A stretch of DNA of 64,000 nucleotides. Source: JAICYJ01 sp045806525 (lineage in GTDB: Bacteria; Actinomycetota; Thermoleophilia; Gaiellales; JAICJC01). The translations under genes and the position numbers were made by a program. Every line of letters starts with the position of its first letter. Positions within the stretch are counted from its first letter, which is position 1. Under the pieces are notes generated by a model. The model worked only from the letters and a program-made list of their open reading frames with translations. It did not search any database and had not been told where the DNA came from. The stretch is taken from the NCBI GenBank assembly GCA_045806525.1, contig JBJMJD010000087.1:28301-92300 (forward strand). Reading direction: 5' to 3'. This document shows positions 9,547-18,101 of the stretch, piece by piece.

Positions 9547-9966
9547 ATGCGACAGACACTGCGAGCAGCGGCCGCGGGTGCCGCCGCGGCCGGCTTCTGG
9601 GCCGCGGTGGAACCGGGCCTGCGCCGGTTCACGCACTCCCCTCACACCGAGCCGCGGCTGGTGGGGCGGATGCTGGCGCCGGAGCGCTACTGGCTGCCGG
9701 TTGGGCTGACCGTGCACGTGGTGAACGGGGCCGTGTTCGGCCTCGTGTTCAATCGCCTCGGCGGCCGCGGCATCATCCGGGCGGTGGCGGCCGCCGAGAT
9801 CGAGAACCTGTGCCTGTGGCCGACGCTGCTGGTGTTCGACGCACTGCACCCCGACGTGCGCGACGGCAGCTGGCCTGAGCTGTTCGGCGACCGGCGCGCG
9901 CTGGTGCACGAGATGGCCGGGCACGCCGTGTTCGGCGTCGCGCTGGGGGCGTTGCTCCGGGACTGA
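9547..9966 (+). CDS. Small membrane protein of unknown function
   Basis: 139 residues, with Ala/Gly-rich hydrophobic stretches near residues 7-22, 55-75 and 85-100 and at the C-terminus (AVFGVALGALL). It could have three or four membrane segments. The histidine-bearing loops VHVVNGAVFG and VHEMAGHAVFG look like an internal duplication. No family was recognised. It is divergent from photolyase and is followed after 56 bases by the alcohol dehydrogenase. Confidence 0.6.
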   Translation: MRQTLRAAAAGAAAAGFWAAVEPGLRRFTHSPHTEPRLVGRMLAPERYWLPVGLTVHVVNGAVFGLVFNRLGGRGIIRAVAAAEIENLCLWPTLLVFDALHPDVRDGSWPELFGDRRALVHEMAGHAVFGVALGALLRD

Positions 9967-10022
9967 GCGGCGGCCGGCGCCAGGGCACCGGTACCCCGGG
10001 CCACGGTTGGTAGGCTCGCGCG

Positions 10023-11153
10023 GTGATCGAGCCCTTCCACGCCCAGCTGCCGGTGCGGATCAGGTTCGGCCCGGGCGTCGTCGGCGCGCTGGCCGAGCTG
10101 ATCGGCGGCCGTCGTGCGCTGGTCGTGTCCGAGCCGCCGGTGCTCGCCATCGACGCCGTCGCCGCGGCGGTGGCGGCGCTGCCGCTCTACGAGAAGCAGC
10201 CCGGCGAGCCGACGCCGGCGCTCGTCGCCGACGCCGCCGCCCGTGTGGCTGCTGAGCGGCCCGAGGTGCTGGTGGCGGTGGGCGGCGGCTCGGCCATCGA
10301 CCTGGCCAAGGCGGCCAGACTGGTGGCCGGCCAGGGCCGGCCGATCGAGGCGTTCCTGGCGGGCGAGGCGGCGGTCACCGTCCCGGCGGTCGACCTGATC
10401 GCAGTGCCGACCACGTCCGGCACCGGCAGCGAGGTGTCCGGCGGGTCGGTGGTGGTCGATCCCGCACAGGGGCGCAAGCTGGGGGTGGCGCATCCGCTGA
10501 TGCGAGCCCAGGATGCGCTGGTCGACCCGCTGCTGACCCTGGCGCTGCCGCCCGAGCCGACTGCCTACACCGGCGCGGACGCCCTGGCCCAGGCGATCGG
10601 CGGCGCGATCGTCTCGAACGGCAACCCGATGTCGCTGGCCCTCGGCCTGGAGGCCGGCCGCCACGTCGCGGCCGGTCTGGAGCGGTCGCTGGCCGACGGC
10701 TCCGACGTCGACGCACGCACCGAGCTGAGCCTCGGCAGCCTGATGGCCGGCCTGGCGATGAACCTGTCCGACTCCGGCGCCGACCATGCGCTCGGCCACG
10801 CGATCGGATCGACCCTGGGGCTGCCGCACGGGCTCACGGTCGGCCTGGTGCTGGCCGAGACGCTCGATCTGAACCGCCCCGCATGCGCCGGCCGTCTGGA
10901 ACGGGTCGCCGATGCGCTGGGCGAGCCGGACGACGGCAGCGGCGACGGTTCCCGGGCGGTGCGCGCCGTGCGCCGGTTGCTGGCCGCGATCGGGCTGCCC
11001 ACATTGCGCCAAGCGGGTGTCAAAGAGGGCCACATCGACCGCCTGGTCGAGCTCTCGCTGGCCGACTACTGCCTGACGGTGAACCCGCGCACCTGGACGG
11101 AGCAGGATGTCCGCGCCGCGTACGCGGCCGCGATGGCGCTCGACCGGCGCTGA
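10023..11153 (+). CDS. Iron-containing alcohol dehydrogenase family protein with one altered metal ligand
   Basis: A 376-residue group III alcohol dehydrogenase from GTG 10023. It has the NAD(P) loop VGGGSAIDLAKAARL and the diagnostic PTTSGTGSEVSGG. In family members the metal is held by one Asp and three His. Here Asp186 and His255/His269 (DHALGHAIG...LPHG) are in place, but the His expected four residues after Asp186 is Gln190 (GADALAQAIG). The substrate is unknown; maleylacetate reductase-like and lactaldehyde reductase-like enzymes are the nearest functional classes. The change may alter metal preference or activity. Confidence 0.85.
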   Translation: MIEPFHAQLPVRIRFGPGVVGALAELIGGRRALVVSEPPVLAIDAVAAAVAALPLYEKQPGEPTPALVADAAARVAAERPEVLVAVGGGSAIDLAKAARLVAGQGRPIEAFLAGEAAVTVPAVDLIAVPTTSGTGSEVSGGSVVVDPAQGRKLGVAHPLMRAQDALVDPLLTLALPPEPTAYTGADALAQAIGGAIVSNGNPMSLALGLEAGRHVAAGLERSLADGSDVDARTELSLGSLMAGLAMNLSDSGADHALGHAIGSTLGLPHGLTVGLVLAETLDLNRPACAGRLERVADALGEPDDGSGDGSRAVRAVRRLLAAIGLPTLRQAGVKEGHIDRLVELSLADYCLTVNPRTWTEQDVRAAYAAAMALDRR

Positions 11154-11190
11154 GCTTCCGCGCGGCTCATGGCCGGGGCGGATTCAGCCG

Positions 11191-12156
11191 ATGCAATCCT
11201 CGAGACTCTTGAGCACCGACATGGCTCCGAACCATCCCTCAGACCAGGACGCGGCTGTGGCAGCGCTGCTTCGGCGCGTGGCTGCGACCGCCGGCGTGCA
11301 CATGTATGAGATGGAGCTGTTCGACGACTTCGACTACGTCTGCCACGTCTGGATCGGCCAGGCCCTGGAGAGCCTGCTGGGCGCCGTGCCGGTGGGGATG
11401 GACAAGGAAGCGGCCTGGGAGGCGTGTATCCACCCAGACGACCGCGCCGGCTACGAGGCAGCGTTGGCTCCGCTCCTGAACGGCGAACCGACCGAGACGG
11501 AGTACCGGCTGGTCGGGTTCGACGGTGTCACCCGCTGGGTCTGGGAGCGCTGCATCCCCCGGCCGCTGGTCGACGGCAGGCGGCTGGTGGACGGCATCGT
11601 CACCGACATCACCGACCGCCACCTCGTCGAGCGCGAGCTGGCCGAGGCGCACGCCCGTCTGGCGCACCTGGCCTACCACGACCACCTCACCGGGCTGCCC
11701 AACCGCGCGCAGTTCCAGGAGCATCTGGACGTTGCGCTGGCCCGCGCCGGCCGCGGCGGCTCCTTCGTGGCCGTCCTGTTCATCGACCTGGACGGGTTCA
11801 AGCAGGTGAACGACGCCCACGGCCACGGCGCCGGAGACTCGCTGCTACGGGCGGTCGGCGAGCGGCTCTCGGCGATCTCGCGCGACGGCGACGTGGTGGC
11901 ACGCCTGGGCGGCGACGAGTTCCTGATGCTGGCCTGCCTGGGCGCTGCCGACCAGGCGCAGCTGGACGGTCTCTGCGACCGCGTCTACGAGCAGCTCCTG
12001 GCCCCGTTCAACGTCGAGGGCGCCGACCTCGAGGTGTCCGGCAGCGTCGGCCTGGCGCTGTTCCCGCGCGACGCGGGCACCGGCGACGACCTGATCCGGG
12101 CGGCCGACGTGGCGATGTACAGCACCAAGCAGCACGGTCGCCGCCGCGCCGCCTGA
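11191..12156 (+). CDS. PAS-GGDEF diguanylate cyclase
   Basis: About 321 residues from ATG 11191; ATG 11221 is an alternative that would trim ten residues. A PAS/PAC domain (about 45-165; SLLGAVPVGMDKEAAWEACIHPDD, VTDITDRHLVERELAE) is followed by a complete GGDEF domain (about 170-320) with LAYHDHLTGLPNRAQF, FIDLDGFKQVND, and the intact catalytic loop RLGGDEF at about 240. It should make cyclic di-GMP from two GTP in the cytoplasm. No transmembrane segment or EAL domain. A PilZ-type c-di-GMP receptor is encoded near 60 kb. Confidence 0.9.
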   Translation: MQSSRLLSTDMAPNHPSDQDAAVAALLRRVAATAGVHMYEMELFDDFDYVCHVWIGQALESLLGAVPVGMDKEAAWEACIHPDDRAGYEAALAPLLNGEPTETEYRLVGFDGVTRWVWERCIPRPLVDGRRLVDGIVTDITDRHLVERELAEAHARLAHLAYHDHLTGLPNRAQFQEHLDVALARAGRGGSFVAVLFIDLDGFKQVNDAHGHGAGDSLLRAVGERLSAISRDGDVVARLGGDEFLMLACLGAADQAQLDGLCDRVYEQLLAPFNVEGADLEVSGSVGLALFPRDAGTGDDLIRAADVAMYSTKQHGRRRAA

Positions 12157-12167
12157 GCGCCGCCGCT

Positions 12168-12554
12168 TCAGACGGGCAGGTCGACCCCGTCCCGCGCCAG
12201 ATTCTCGGCGAAGGCCGTAGCCCGATCGCCGCGAGGCCTCGACAGCTCGCCGGCGCCGCGGAACTGCGGCCCGATCTGGCGGCCGCACTCGAGGTACAGG
12301 GGATAGGTCTCGTTCACCAGCTGCTCGGCCGTCTCCGGCGGCAGCGCCTCGGCGGTCACCACCAGCAGGTCGATGTCGGAGTGCATCGGCGAGCCCGCGT
12401 CCCACATGTCGCCGCGGGCGGCCGACCCGAACAGCACCAGGCGCTTCAGCGAACCGCCGAGGCGCTCGCGCAGCATCCCGCAGTACCGGAGCAGGCACTC
12501 GCGCTCGAGCGGGGACAGGTGCCGCAGCGGATCGTCGCCGTCCGCGACCGGCAT
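12168..12554 (-). CDS. Minimal nucleotidyltransferase, last gene of the catabolic operon
   Basis: 128 residues. The ATG overlaps the stop of the Rieske gene (TGATG), so it is translationally coupled. It carries the minimal nucleotidyltransferase core LVLFGSAARGDMWDAGSPMHSDIDLLVV: G-S-x10-D-x-D, the metal- and nucleotide-binding signature of the Pol-beta superfamily. There is no substrate domain, as in MNT/KNTase-like stand-alone proteins, and no HEPN partner beside it. Because a glutamine-synthetase-like gene is in the same operon and GlnE-type enzymes share this fold, modification of that ligase is an idea, not a demonstrated function. Confidence 0.8.
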   Translation of the reverse strand: MPVADGDDPLRHLSPLERECLLRYCGMLRERLGGSLKRLVLFGSAARGDMWDAGSPMHSDIDLLVVTAEALPPETAEQLVNETYPLYLECGRQIGPQFRGAGELSRPRGDRATAFAENLARDGVDLPV

Positions 12555-12862
12555 CACATCTCGACCTGGATCTCGCCGTCCTGCTCGCGCACCGGGTAGG
12601 TCTCGAGTGAAGCCACCGCGGGGCCCACCAGGGCCTCGCCGGTGCGGATGTTGAAGACGGCGCCGTGGCAGTAGCACTCGAGCTGCTGGTCGGTGAGCGT
12701 GCCCTCCGCCAGCGGGCACTCCTCGTGCGTGCACCAGCCCTCGAACGCGTAGAGGCTGCCGCCGCTGCGGGCCACCACCACCGGCTCACCGCGGTTGTCG
12801 GCCTCGAGCATCTCGCCTTCGGGCAGGTCGCCGGCCCCCGCCACGGTCGTCCAGTCAGCCAT
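12554..12862 (-). CDS. Rieske 2Fe-2S ferredoxin (non-haem oxygenase/P450 type)
   Basis: 102 residues with the Rieske ligands C-x-H (WCTHEECP) and C-x2-H (CYCHGAVFNIRTG) flanked by GEMLEADNRGEPVVVAR. The small size and lack of a membrane anchor match soluble BphF/NirD-like electron carriers that feed oxygenases. It overlaps the upstream P450 gene by eight bases and the downstream nucleotidyltransferase by one, so it is most likely the electron donor for one of the operon's oxygenases. No cognate ferredoxin reductase is encoded in the window. Confidence 0.9.
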   Translation of the reverse strand: MADWTTVAGAGDLPEGEMLEADNRGEPVVVARSGGSLYAFEGWCTHEECPLAEGTLTDQQLECYCHGAVFNIRTGEALVGPAVASLETYPVREQDGEIQVEM

Positions 12863-14051
12863 GCATCACGTCCCATCTCGCGTGCAGCGCCAGCGGCGCC
12901 CTGAACTCCCAGCCCGACAGCTCCACCGGCTGCTCCGCATCCAGGCGCAGGTGCGGCAGCCGCTCGAGCAGCAGCCGCAGCGGCAGGCGCACCTCGTGGC
13001 GGGCCAGCGACGCGCCCGCGCAGTGGTGCGCGCCCAGGCCGAACGCCGCGTGCGCGCCCGTGCGGTGGATGTCGAACCGCTCCGGTTGCTGCCAGTGGCG
13101 CTCATCCTGGTTGGCCGACGCCAGCACGGCGGCGATCACCGTGCCCGGCCGAAGCGTCACGCCCGCGATCTCCGTGCGCTCGGTCACCTGCCGCGTCTGC
13201 GTGCCAACCGGCGAGTGCCAGCGAAGCGCCTCCTCGACCGCACCGTCCAGCAGCTCCGGGTGCGCCCGCACCTCGGACAGCGCTTCGGGGTGCTGCAGCA
13301 GCGCCCACAGCGCGATGCCGAGCGCGTGCCCGGGCTCCTGCATGCCGCCCAGCAGGATCAGCTTCAGATTGGCCAGCACCTCCGCCTTCGACAGCCGCTC
13401 GCCGTCCGGCGGCTGGGTGTGCAGCATGTCCGACAGAACGCTTCCGTCCGGCTTCTGCTCCAGCCGGTCGAGCAGCGGCAGCACGCGATCATCGACCTCC
13501 GCGCTCGCGGCGTCGGCGATCGCCTGCTTGCCGGGATCCGACTCGAAGTTCGAGCCGCCCAGCGCAAGCGCGCCGAACCAGCGCCTCAGCGTGTCGGCGT
13601 CGGCGTCGCCGAGGCCCATCACCGCGCCCAGGGCCAGCACCGAGACCGGTTCGCAGTAGGTCGCCATCAGCTCGCCGCCGCCGTCCGGCTCGATCGCGGC
13701 CAGGTGCCGCCCCGCGATCGGCTCGATCACGGCCGAGGCATAGCCCGCCACCACGCGCGGCCGCATCGCCGGGTCGATGGTGGCCCTGATCCGGCGCTGC
13801 TCGGCGCCGTCCACGGTCAGCATGTTCTGTCCCAGCGTGCGGGTCAGCGGTGAGGAGCCGACGTCGGCCGTGAACAGCTCCGGGTGCCGCGCAACGTGCT
13901 GGACGTCCTCCCACCGCGTTATCAGGGTCAACCCCACCGCCGGCACGTGGCAGACCGGTGCCTCGTCGCGCAGCCGCCGGTAGATCGGGAACGGATCCCG
14001 CTCCAGATCCGCGACCGTGATCGACTCGGCGAACGTCTCGATCGAGCTCAT
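12855..14051 (-). CDS. Cytochrome P450 (first), EP-type I-helix
   Basis: 398 residues from ATG 14051, overlapping the glutamine-synthetase-like gene by ATGA. The haem loop AFGLGAHHCAGASLARHE (F-x2-G-x-H-x-C-x-G), the K-helix E-x-x-R (EEALRWHSP) and the N-terminal DPFPIYRRLRDEAPVCHVP are intact. The I-helix reads GGMQEPGHALG, so the usual acid-Thr pair for oxygen activation is Glu-Pro. Soluble bacterial class I P450. The Rieske ferredoxin directly downstream could supply electrons, unusual because 3Fe-4S or 2Fe-2S plant-type ferredoxins are the normal partners. Confidence 0.92.
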   Translation of the reverse strand: MSSIETFAESITVADLERDPFPIYRRLRDEAPVCHVPAVGLTLITRWEDVQHVARHPELFTADVGSSPLTRTLGQNMLTVDGAEQRRIRATIDPAMRPRVVAGYASAVIEPIAGRHLAAIEPDGGGELMATYCEPVSVLALGAVMGLGDADADTLRRWFGALALGGSNFESDPGKQAIADAASAEVDDRVLPLLDRLEQKPDGSVLSDMLHTQPPDGERLSKAEVLANLKLILLGGMQEPGHALGIALWALLQHPEALSEVRAHPELLDGAVEEALRWHSPVGTQTRQVTERTEIAGVTLRPGTVIAAVLASANQDERHWQQPERFDIHRTGAHAAFGLGAHHCAGASLARHEVRLPLRLLLERLPHLRLDAEQPVELSGWEFRAPLALHARWDVMHG

Positions 14052-15373
14052 AGGTGGTGCGTGTACTCGGCGAACTCCCAGTCGGTCACGTACTTGCGGG
14101 CGCGGTCGAGCTCGGCGCCCTTGATCGTCAGGAACGTGCCGACCAGCTCCTCGCCCATCGCGTCCTTGATCACGGCGTCGGCGTCCAGCGCCTCCAGCGC
14201 CGCGTCGAACGTGCGCGGCAGCGGGGTGCAGTCCTCGGCGCCGGGCTGCTCGTAGATCAGGCCCTCGAACGGCTCCGGCGGCTCCAGCTGACGCTCGATG
14301 CCGTCCAGGCCCGCGAACAGTGCGGCCGCGGCTGCCAGGTAGGGGTTGGCGGCGCCGTCGCCCAGGCGCAGCTCGATGCGGGTGGCGCCGCCGCGCTCGC
14401 GTGGCACCCGCGCCAGGCACAGCCGGTTGTCGTGGCCCCAGCTGACCAGGGTCGGCACCAGCGCCTCCTCGTTGATGCGGCGGTAGGCGTTGGTGGTGGG
14501 GTTGAAGAAGGCCATCAGCGCCGGGCCGTGGTCGAGCAGCCCGGCCAGGAAGTGGTGGGCGACGTCGGAGAGCCCCTGGTCGCGGTCGCCGTTCAGCAGG
14601 TTCGCCCCGGAGTCGTCCGACAGCGACAGGTGCAGGTGGAAGCCGGATCCCTCGTCGTCGTTCCAGGGCTTGCCGATGAACGTGGCCAGCAGCCCGTCGA
14701 TCGCGGCCATCTCCTTGACCACGTTCTTGAACAGGTAGGCGCGGTCGGATGCGTCCAGCGCGTCGGAGTGGCGCAGGTTGATCTCGTACTGCGAGCGGCC
14801 GAACTCGTGGTTGGCGGCGTAGGCGCCGAGATCCATGTCGACGCACGCGTGCAGCATCCGGCGCAGCAGTCCGCGCGGGTCGGCAACCGCGCCCACCGTG
14901 TAGACGTGGCTGTCGTTGTCGACGTAGCGGCGGTAGCCGTTGGGGGCCGACGGGTCGGCCTCGCACAGGTAGAACTCCAGCTCCGGGCCCAGCACCGGCA
15001 CCAGCCCACGCTCGGTGTAGCCTGCGATCGCCCGCTTGAGCACGCCGCGCGAGTCGACGCCGTAGGGCGACCCGTCCATCCGCTCCAGGTCGGCCAGGCA
15101 GAGGGCGACATCGGCATCCCAGGGCAGCCGGCGCAGCGTCGAGGGGTCGGGCCGCGCCACGATGTCCTGAAAGCCGTGCTCGAACCCGGCCACCACGTTG
15201 TGCCGCAGGTCGACCGTCATGATCGCCTCGCAGTGGGCCGCGCCGTCGTCGGACAGGTGCTCGAAGAACGAGACCGGGAACTCCTTGCCGCGCGCGATGC
15301 CATGCAGATCCGGGTAGCTGAGCCGGACAGTGTTGACGCCGGCCTTGATCAGCTGATCGAGCGTTTCGGCCAT
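14048..15373 (-). CDS. Glutamine synthetase-like gamma-glutamyl ligase (PuuA/GlnA-type fold)
   Basis: 441 residues. It has the GS beta-grasp start (DLHGIARGKEFPVS), the metal/glutamate loop VLGPELEFYL, the NHEFGRSQYEINL segment, HLHLSLSD, and the catalytic-domain regions FFNPTTNAYRRIN and ATRIELRLGDGAANPYLAAA. It looks more like the PuuA/FluG-like branch than housekeeping GlnA: it is shorter than GlnA and sits between two P450 genes in a catabolic operon. Relatives ligate glutamate to an amine such as putrescine, isopropylamine or aniline. The acceptor here is probably a catabolic substrate, not free ammonia; that is inference from context. Confidence 0.88.
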   Translation of the reverse strand: MAETLDQLIKAGVNTVRLSYPDLHGIARGKEFPVSFFEHLSDDGAAHCEAIMTVDLRHNVVAGFEHGFQDIVARPDPSTLRRLPWDADVALCLADLERMDGSPYGVDSRGVLKRAIAGYTERGLVPVLGPELEFYLCEADPSAPNGYRRYVDNDSHVYTVGAVADPRGLLRRMLHACVDMDLGAYAANHEFGRSQYEINLRHSDALDASDRAYLFKNVVKEMAAIDGLLATFIGKPWNDDEGSGFHLHLSLSDDSGANLLNGDRDQGLSDVAHHFLAGLLDHGPALMAFFNPTTNAYRRINEEALVPTLVSWGHDNRLCLARVPRERGGATRIELRLGDGAANPYLAAAAALFAGLDGIERQLEPPEPFEGLIYEQPGAEDCTPLPRTFDAALEALDADAVIKDAMGEELVGTFLTIKGAELDRARKYVTDWEFAEYTHHL

Positions 15374-15408
15374 CTACCGCCCTTTCCGAGAGGAGGGATC
15401 GAAGTGTT

Positions 15409-16656
15409 TCACGCCGGCGTGACCCGCACCGGCATGGTCTTGTAGGCGTTGGTGAAGTTCGAGTGCATGCGGCTGGCGGGCGCGGTCGGTTCGACCGCGG
15501 AGATGCGCGGCAACAGCTCCTCGAACATGATCCGGGTCTCCAGCTTGGCCAGATGCGCGCCCAGGCAGAAGTGGGGGCCGCCGCGGCCGAACGTGACGTG
15601 GTTGTTGGGCTTGCGGGTGATGTCGAACCGCAGCGGATCGGGGAACTGCTGCTCGTCGTAGTTGGCCGACACCAGCCACGTGACGACCTTGTCGCCCTCG
15701 CGGATGCGGACGTCGTGCAGCTCGGTGTCGGCCGTTGCCGTGCGCCGGAAGTGGATCACCGGCGAGCTGTAGCGCATGATCTCCTCGGTCGCGCTGCCCA
15801 TCAGGTCGGGCTGCTCCTGCAGCCGCCGCATCGCCTCCGGGTTGTCCATCAGCGCCTGCATGCCGTGGGCGATCGACTGGCGCGTGGTCTCGTTGCCGGC
15901 CACCACCAGCAGCAGGAACATCGTGTCGAACTCCTGCTCGGTCAGCCGGTTTCCGTCCTCGTCCTCCCACATCACCAGCTTCGAGACGAGGTCGTCGGTG
16001 GGATGCTCGCGGCGCTCGCGGGCGATCTGGTGCCCGTAGTTGTAGAGCTCCATCGCGTAGGGGCTGCGGAACGGGTAGAGCCGGTACTTTGCGCTCTCCG
16101 GGCTGGCCGGGTGCAGGCCGCCGAGGTCGGGATCGGTGTTGCCGATCATCTTGTCGCCCCAGGCGATCAGCCGCTCGTCGTCGGACAGCGGCACACCCAG
16201 AATCCGGCACAGCACCTGGATCGGCAGCTGCTTGGCGACCTCCTCGACGAAGTCGAACTCGCCTCGGGGCAGCGACTCGTCCAGGATCTGGCGGGTGAGA
16301 TCGCGCAGCAGCTGCTCATAGGCGGCCACCGCCCGCGGGGTGAAGCCCTTGTTCACGATCGCGCGCAGGCTCGAGTGCTTGGGCGGGTCGGTGTCCAGCA
16401 TCGACTTGCGGGCCTCGATCTGGTCGGGGTCGAGGTCCTCGAGCGCCGTCGCACCGGTCTCCGACGAGAAGGTGCGCCAGTCCTTCAGCACCGCCACCAC
16501 GTCGTCGTAGCGGGTGATGCACCAGAACCCCTTGCCGTACTCCCAGTCGTACCAGTGCACGGGCGCCTGGCGGCGCATCAGCGTGAACGTCTCGTGCGGG
16601 ATCCGCTCCGCAAAGGCGTCGTTGTCGAGGTAGACATCGGCCAGGGTGTGGGTCAT
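15409..16656 (-). CDS. Cytochrome P450 (second), CYP125/CYP142-like
   Basis: 415 residues from ATG 16656, overlapping the aldehyde dehydrogenase gene by ATGA. Typical I-helix VVAGNETTRQSIAHGM with the Glu-Thr pair, K-helix EEIMRYSSP, and haem loop TFGRGGPHFCLGAHLAKLE. This loop and the segment MLDTDPPKHSSLRAIVNKGF resemble the CYP125/CYP142 steroid-hydroxylase group, but the same motifs occur in many actinobacterial P450s that oxidise aromatics and fatty acids. A 35-base gap separates it from the glutamine-synthetase-like gene. Confidence 0.92.
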   Translation of the reverse strand: MTHTLADVYLDNDAFAERIPHETFTLMRRQAPVHWYDWEYGKGFWCITRYDDVVAVLKDWRTFSSETGATALEDLDPDQIEARKSMLDTDPPKHSSLRAIVNKGFTPRAVAAYEQLLRDLTRQILDESLPRGEFDFVEEVAKQLPIQVLCRILGVPLSDDERLIAWGDKMIGNTDPDLGGLHPASPESAKYRLYPFRSPYAMELYNYGHQIARERREHPTDDLVSKLVMWEDEDGNRLTEQEFDTMFLLLVVAGNETTRQSIAHGMQALMDNPEAMRRLQEQPDLMGSATEEIMRYSSPVIHFRRTATADTELHDVRIREGDKVVTWLVSANYDEQQFPDPLRFDITRKPNNHVTFGRGGPHFCLGAHLAKLETRIMFEELLPRISAVEPTAPASRMHSNFTNAYKTMPVRVTPA

Positions 16657-18101
16657 GCCGTGCTCCCATCCAGGATCTGCAGCGTCTTCAGGTCGGAGTA
16701 GAAGTCGAGCGCGTAGTCGCCGCCCTCGCGGCCGATGCCGCTGATGCCTACCCCGCCGAAGGGCGCCGTCAGGTCGCGCACCAGGAAGGTGTTGACCCAG
16801 ACGGTGCCGGCGCGGACCGCCCGCCCCACCCGCTCGGCCCGCTCCCGCGTGCCGGTGTAGACGATCGCCGACAGGCCGTAGCGGGTGGAGTTGGCCAGCT
16901 CGACGGCCTCCCGCTCGTCGCGAAACGTCTGGAACGTCAGCACGGGGCCGAACACCTCCCGCTGCACCACCTCGGAGTCGTTGGACCGCGGCTCGATCAG
17001 CGTCGGCTCGTACCAGAGGCCGCCCATCTCCGGCTGCCTGCCGCCGCGCACAATCCTGTCGCCGTTTGCCCGCGCCCGCTCGACGAAGCCCTCGACGCGG
17101 GCCAGGTGGTCGGGATGGATCAGCGGCGAGACGGTGGTGCGGTCGTCACGCGGGTCGCCCAGCACCTGGGCGTCGACGCCGGCGTGGAACCGCTCCAGGA
17201 AGGCGTCGCGGACCGACTCCTCGACCAGCAGACGGGTGCCGGCCAGGCACACCTGCCCGGCGTCGTCGTACTGGCCGGCGGCCTTGGCGGCGGCCGCGTC
17301 CAGGTCGGAGTCGGCGAACACGATCAGCGGCCCCTTGCCGCCCAGCTCGGCCGTGAACGGGACGATGTTGGCTGCGGCGGCAAGGCCGATCGAGCGCCCG
17401 GTCTCGGGTGAGCCGGTGAAGCTGATGCGGCGCAGGCCGGTGCTCGAGACCAGCGCTGCGCCGGCCTCCTCACCGATGCCCTGGACGACGTTGAACACGC
17501 CGGGCGGGAATCCGGCCTCGGCCGTCAGGTCGGCCAGCAGCGAGCACGAAAGCGGCGCCCACTCCGGTGGCTTCAGGATCACCGTGCAGCCGGCGGCCAG
17601 ACCCGGCGCCGTTTTCCAGGTGGACAGCATGAACGGCGCGTTCCAGGGCGTGATAACGGCGGCCGCGCCGCTGGGCATCCGGATCACGCGGTTCTGGGTC
17701 GAGTTCGAGCTCCACACGCGCTCCTGGTAGGTGGCGGACAGGTCGGCATAGGCGCGGAAGTTGCGCGCGCCGCGGGCGATCACGCGCGCCTTCAGCGAGC
17801 GCTCCAGCATCGCCATGTCCAGGCACTCGACCGTGGCGATGCGGTCGATGTTCGCGTCGATCAGCTCGGCCAGGCGGTGCAGGTGGGCGGCGCGGCCCTC
17901 CGCCCCCAGCGCCGCCCAGTCCGGGAAGGCGGCGCGGGCCGCGTCCACGGCCTGATCGACGGCCTTCTGGTCGCCGCGGGCGACCTCGGCGATCACGCGC
18001 TGGTCGATCGGCGAGATCACCTCGAACGTGTCGTCACCGTCGACCCGCTGGCCGCCGATGAAGTGGCCCGACGGGACGGTGATGTTCGCGACCGTGCTCA
18101 C
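16653..18101 (-). CDS. NAD(P)-dependent aldehyde dehydrogenase (HpaE/betaine-aldehyde type)
   Basis: 482 residues, a complete ALDH: NAD loop FTGSPETGRSIGLAAAANI, catalytic Glu in FTAELGGKGPLIVFADSDL, nucleophilic Cys in DDAGQVCLAGTRLLV, and the C-terminal APFGGVGISGIGREGG. In the homoprotocatechuate meta pathway an ALDH of this kind oxidises 5-carboxymethyl-2-hydroxymuconate semialdehyde, and its place in the operon next to ring-cleavage genes suits that role. ATGA overlaps with both neighbours show strict co-expression. Confidence 0.92.
   Translation of the reverse strand: MSTVANITVPSGHFIGGQRVDGDDTFEVISPIDQRVIAEVARGDQKAVDQAVDAARAAFPDWAALGAEGRAAHLHRLAELIDANIDRIATVECLDMAMLERSLKARVIARGARNFRAYADLSATYQERVWSSNSTQNRVIRMPSGAAAVITPWNAPFMLSTWKTAPGLAAGCTVILKPPEWAPLSCSLLADLTAEAGFPPGVFNVVQGIGEEAGAALVSSTGLRRISFTGSPETGRSIGLAAAANIVPFTAELGGKGPLIVFADSDLDAAAAKAAGQYDDAGQVCLAGTRLLVEESVRDAFLERFHAGVDAQVLGDPRDDRTTVSPLIHPDHLARVEGFVERARANGDRIVRGGRQPEMGGLWYEPTLIEPRSNDSEVVQREVFGPVLTFQTFRDEREAVELANSTRYGLSAIVYTGTRERAERVGRAVRAGTVWVNTFLVRDLTAPFGGVGISGIGREGGDYALDFYSDLKTLQILDGSTA

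Noticed and set aside
12855..14966. A 703-codon minus-strand frame running into the glutamine-synthetase-like gene
   Set aside because: The P450 family N-terminus and the ATGA overlap set the start at 14051; the extra codons are out-of-frame in the ligase gene.
14054..15445. Long plus-strand open frames opposite the glutamine-synthetase-like and P450 genes
   Set aside because: Long antisense frames are common in high-GC coding DNA; these are Val/Gln/His/Arg-rich with no family motifs, while the minus strand has complete enzymes.
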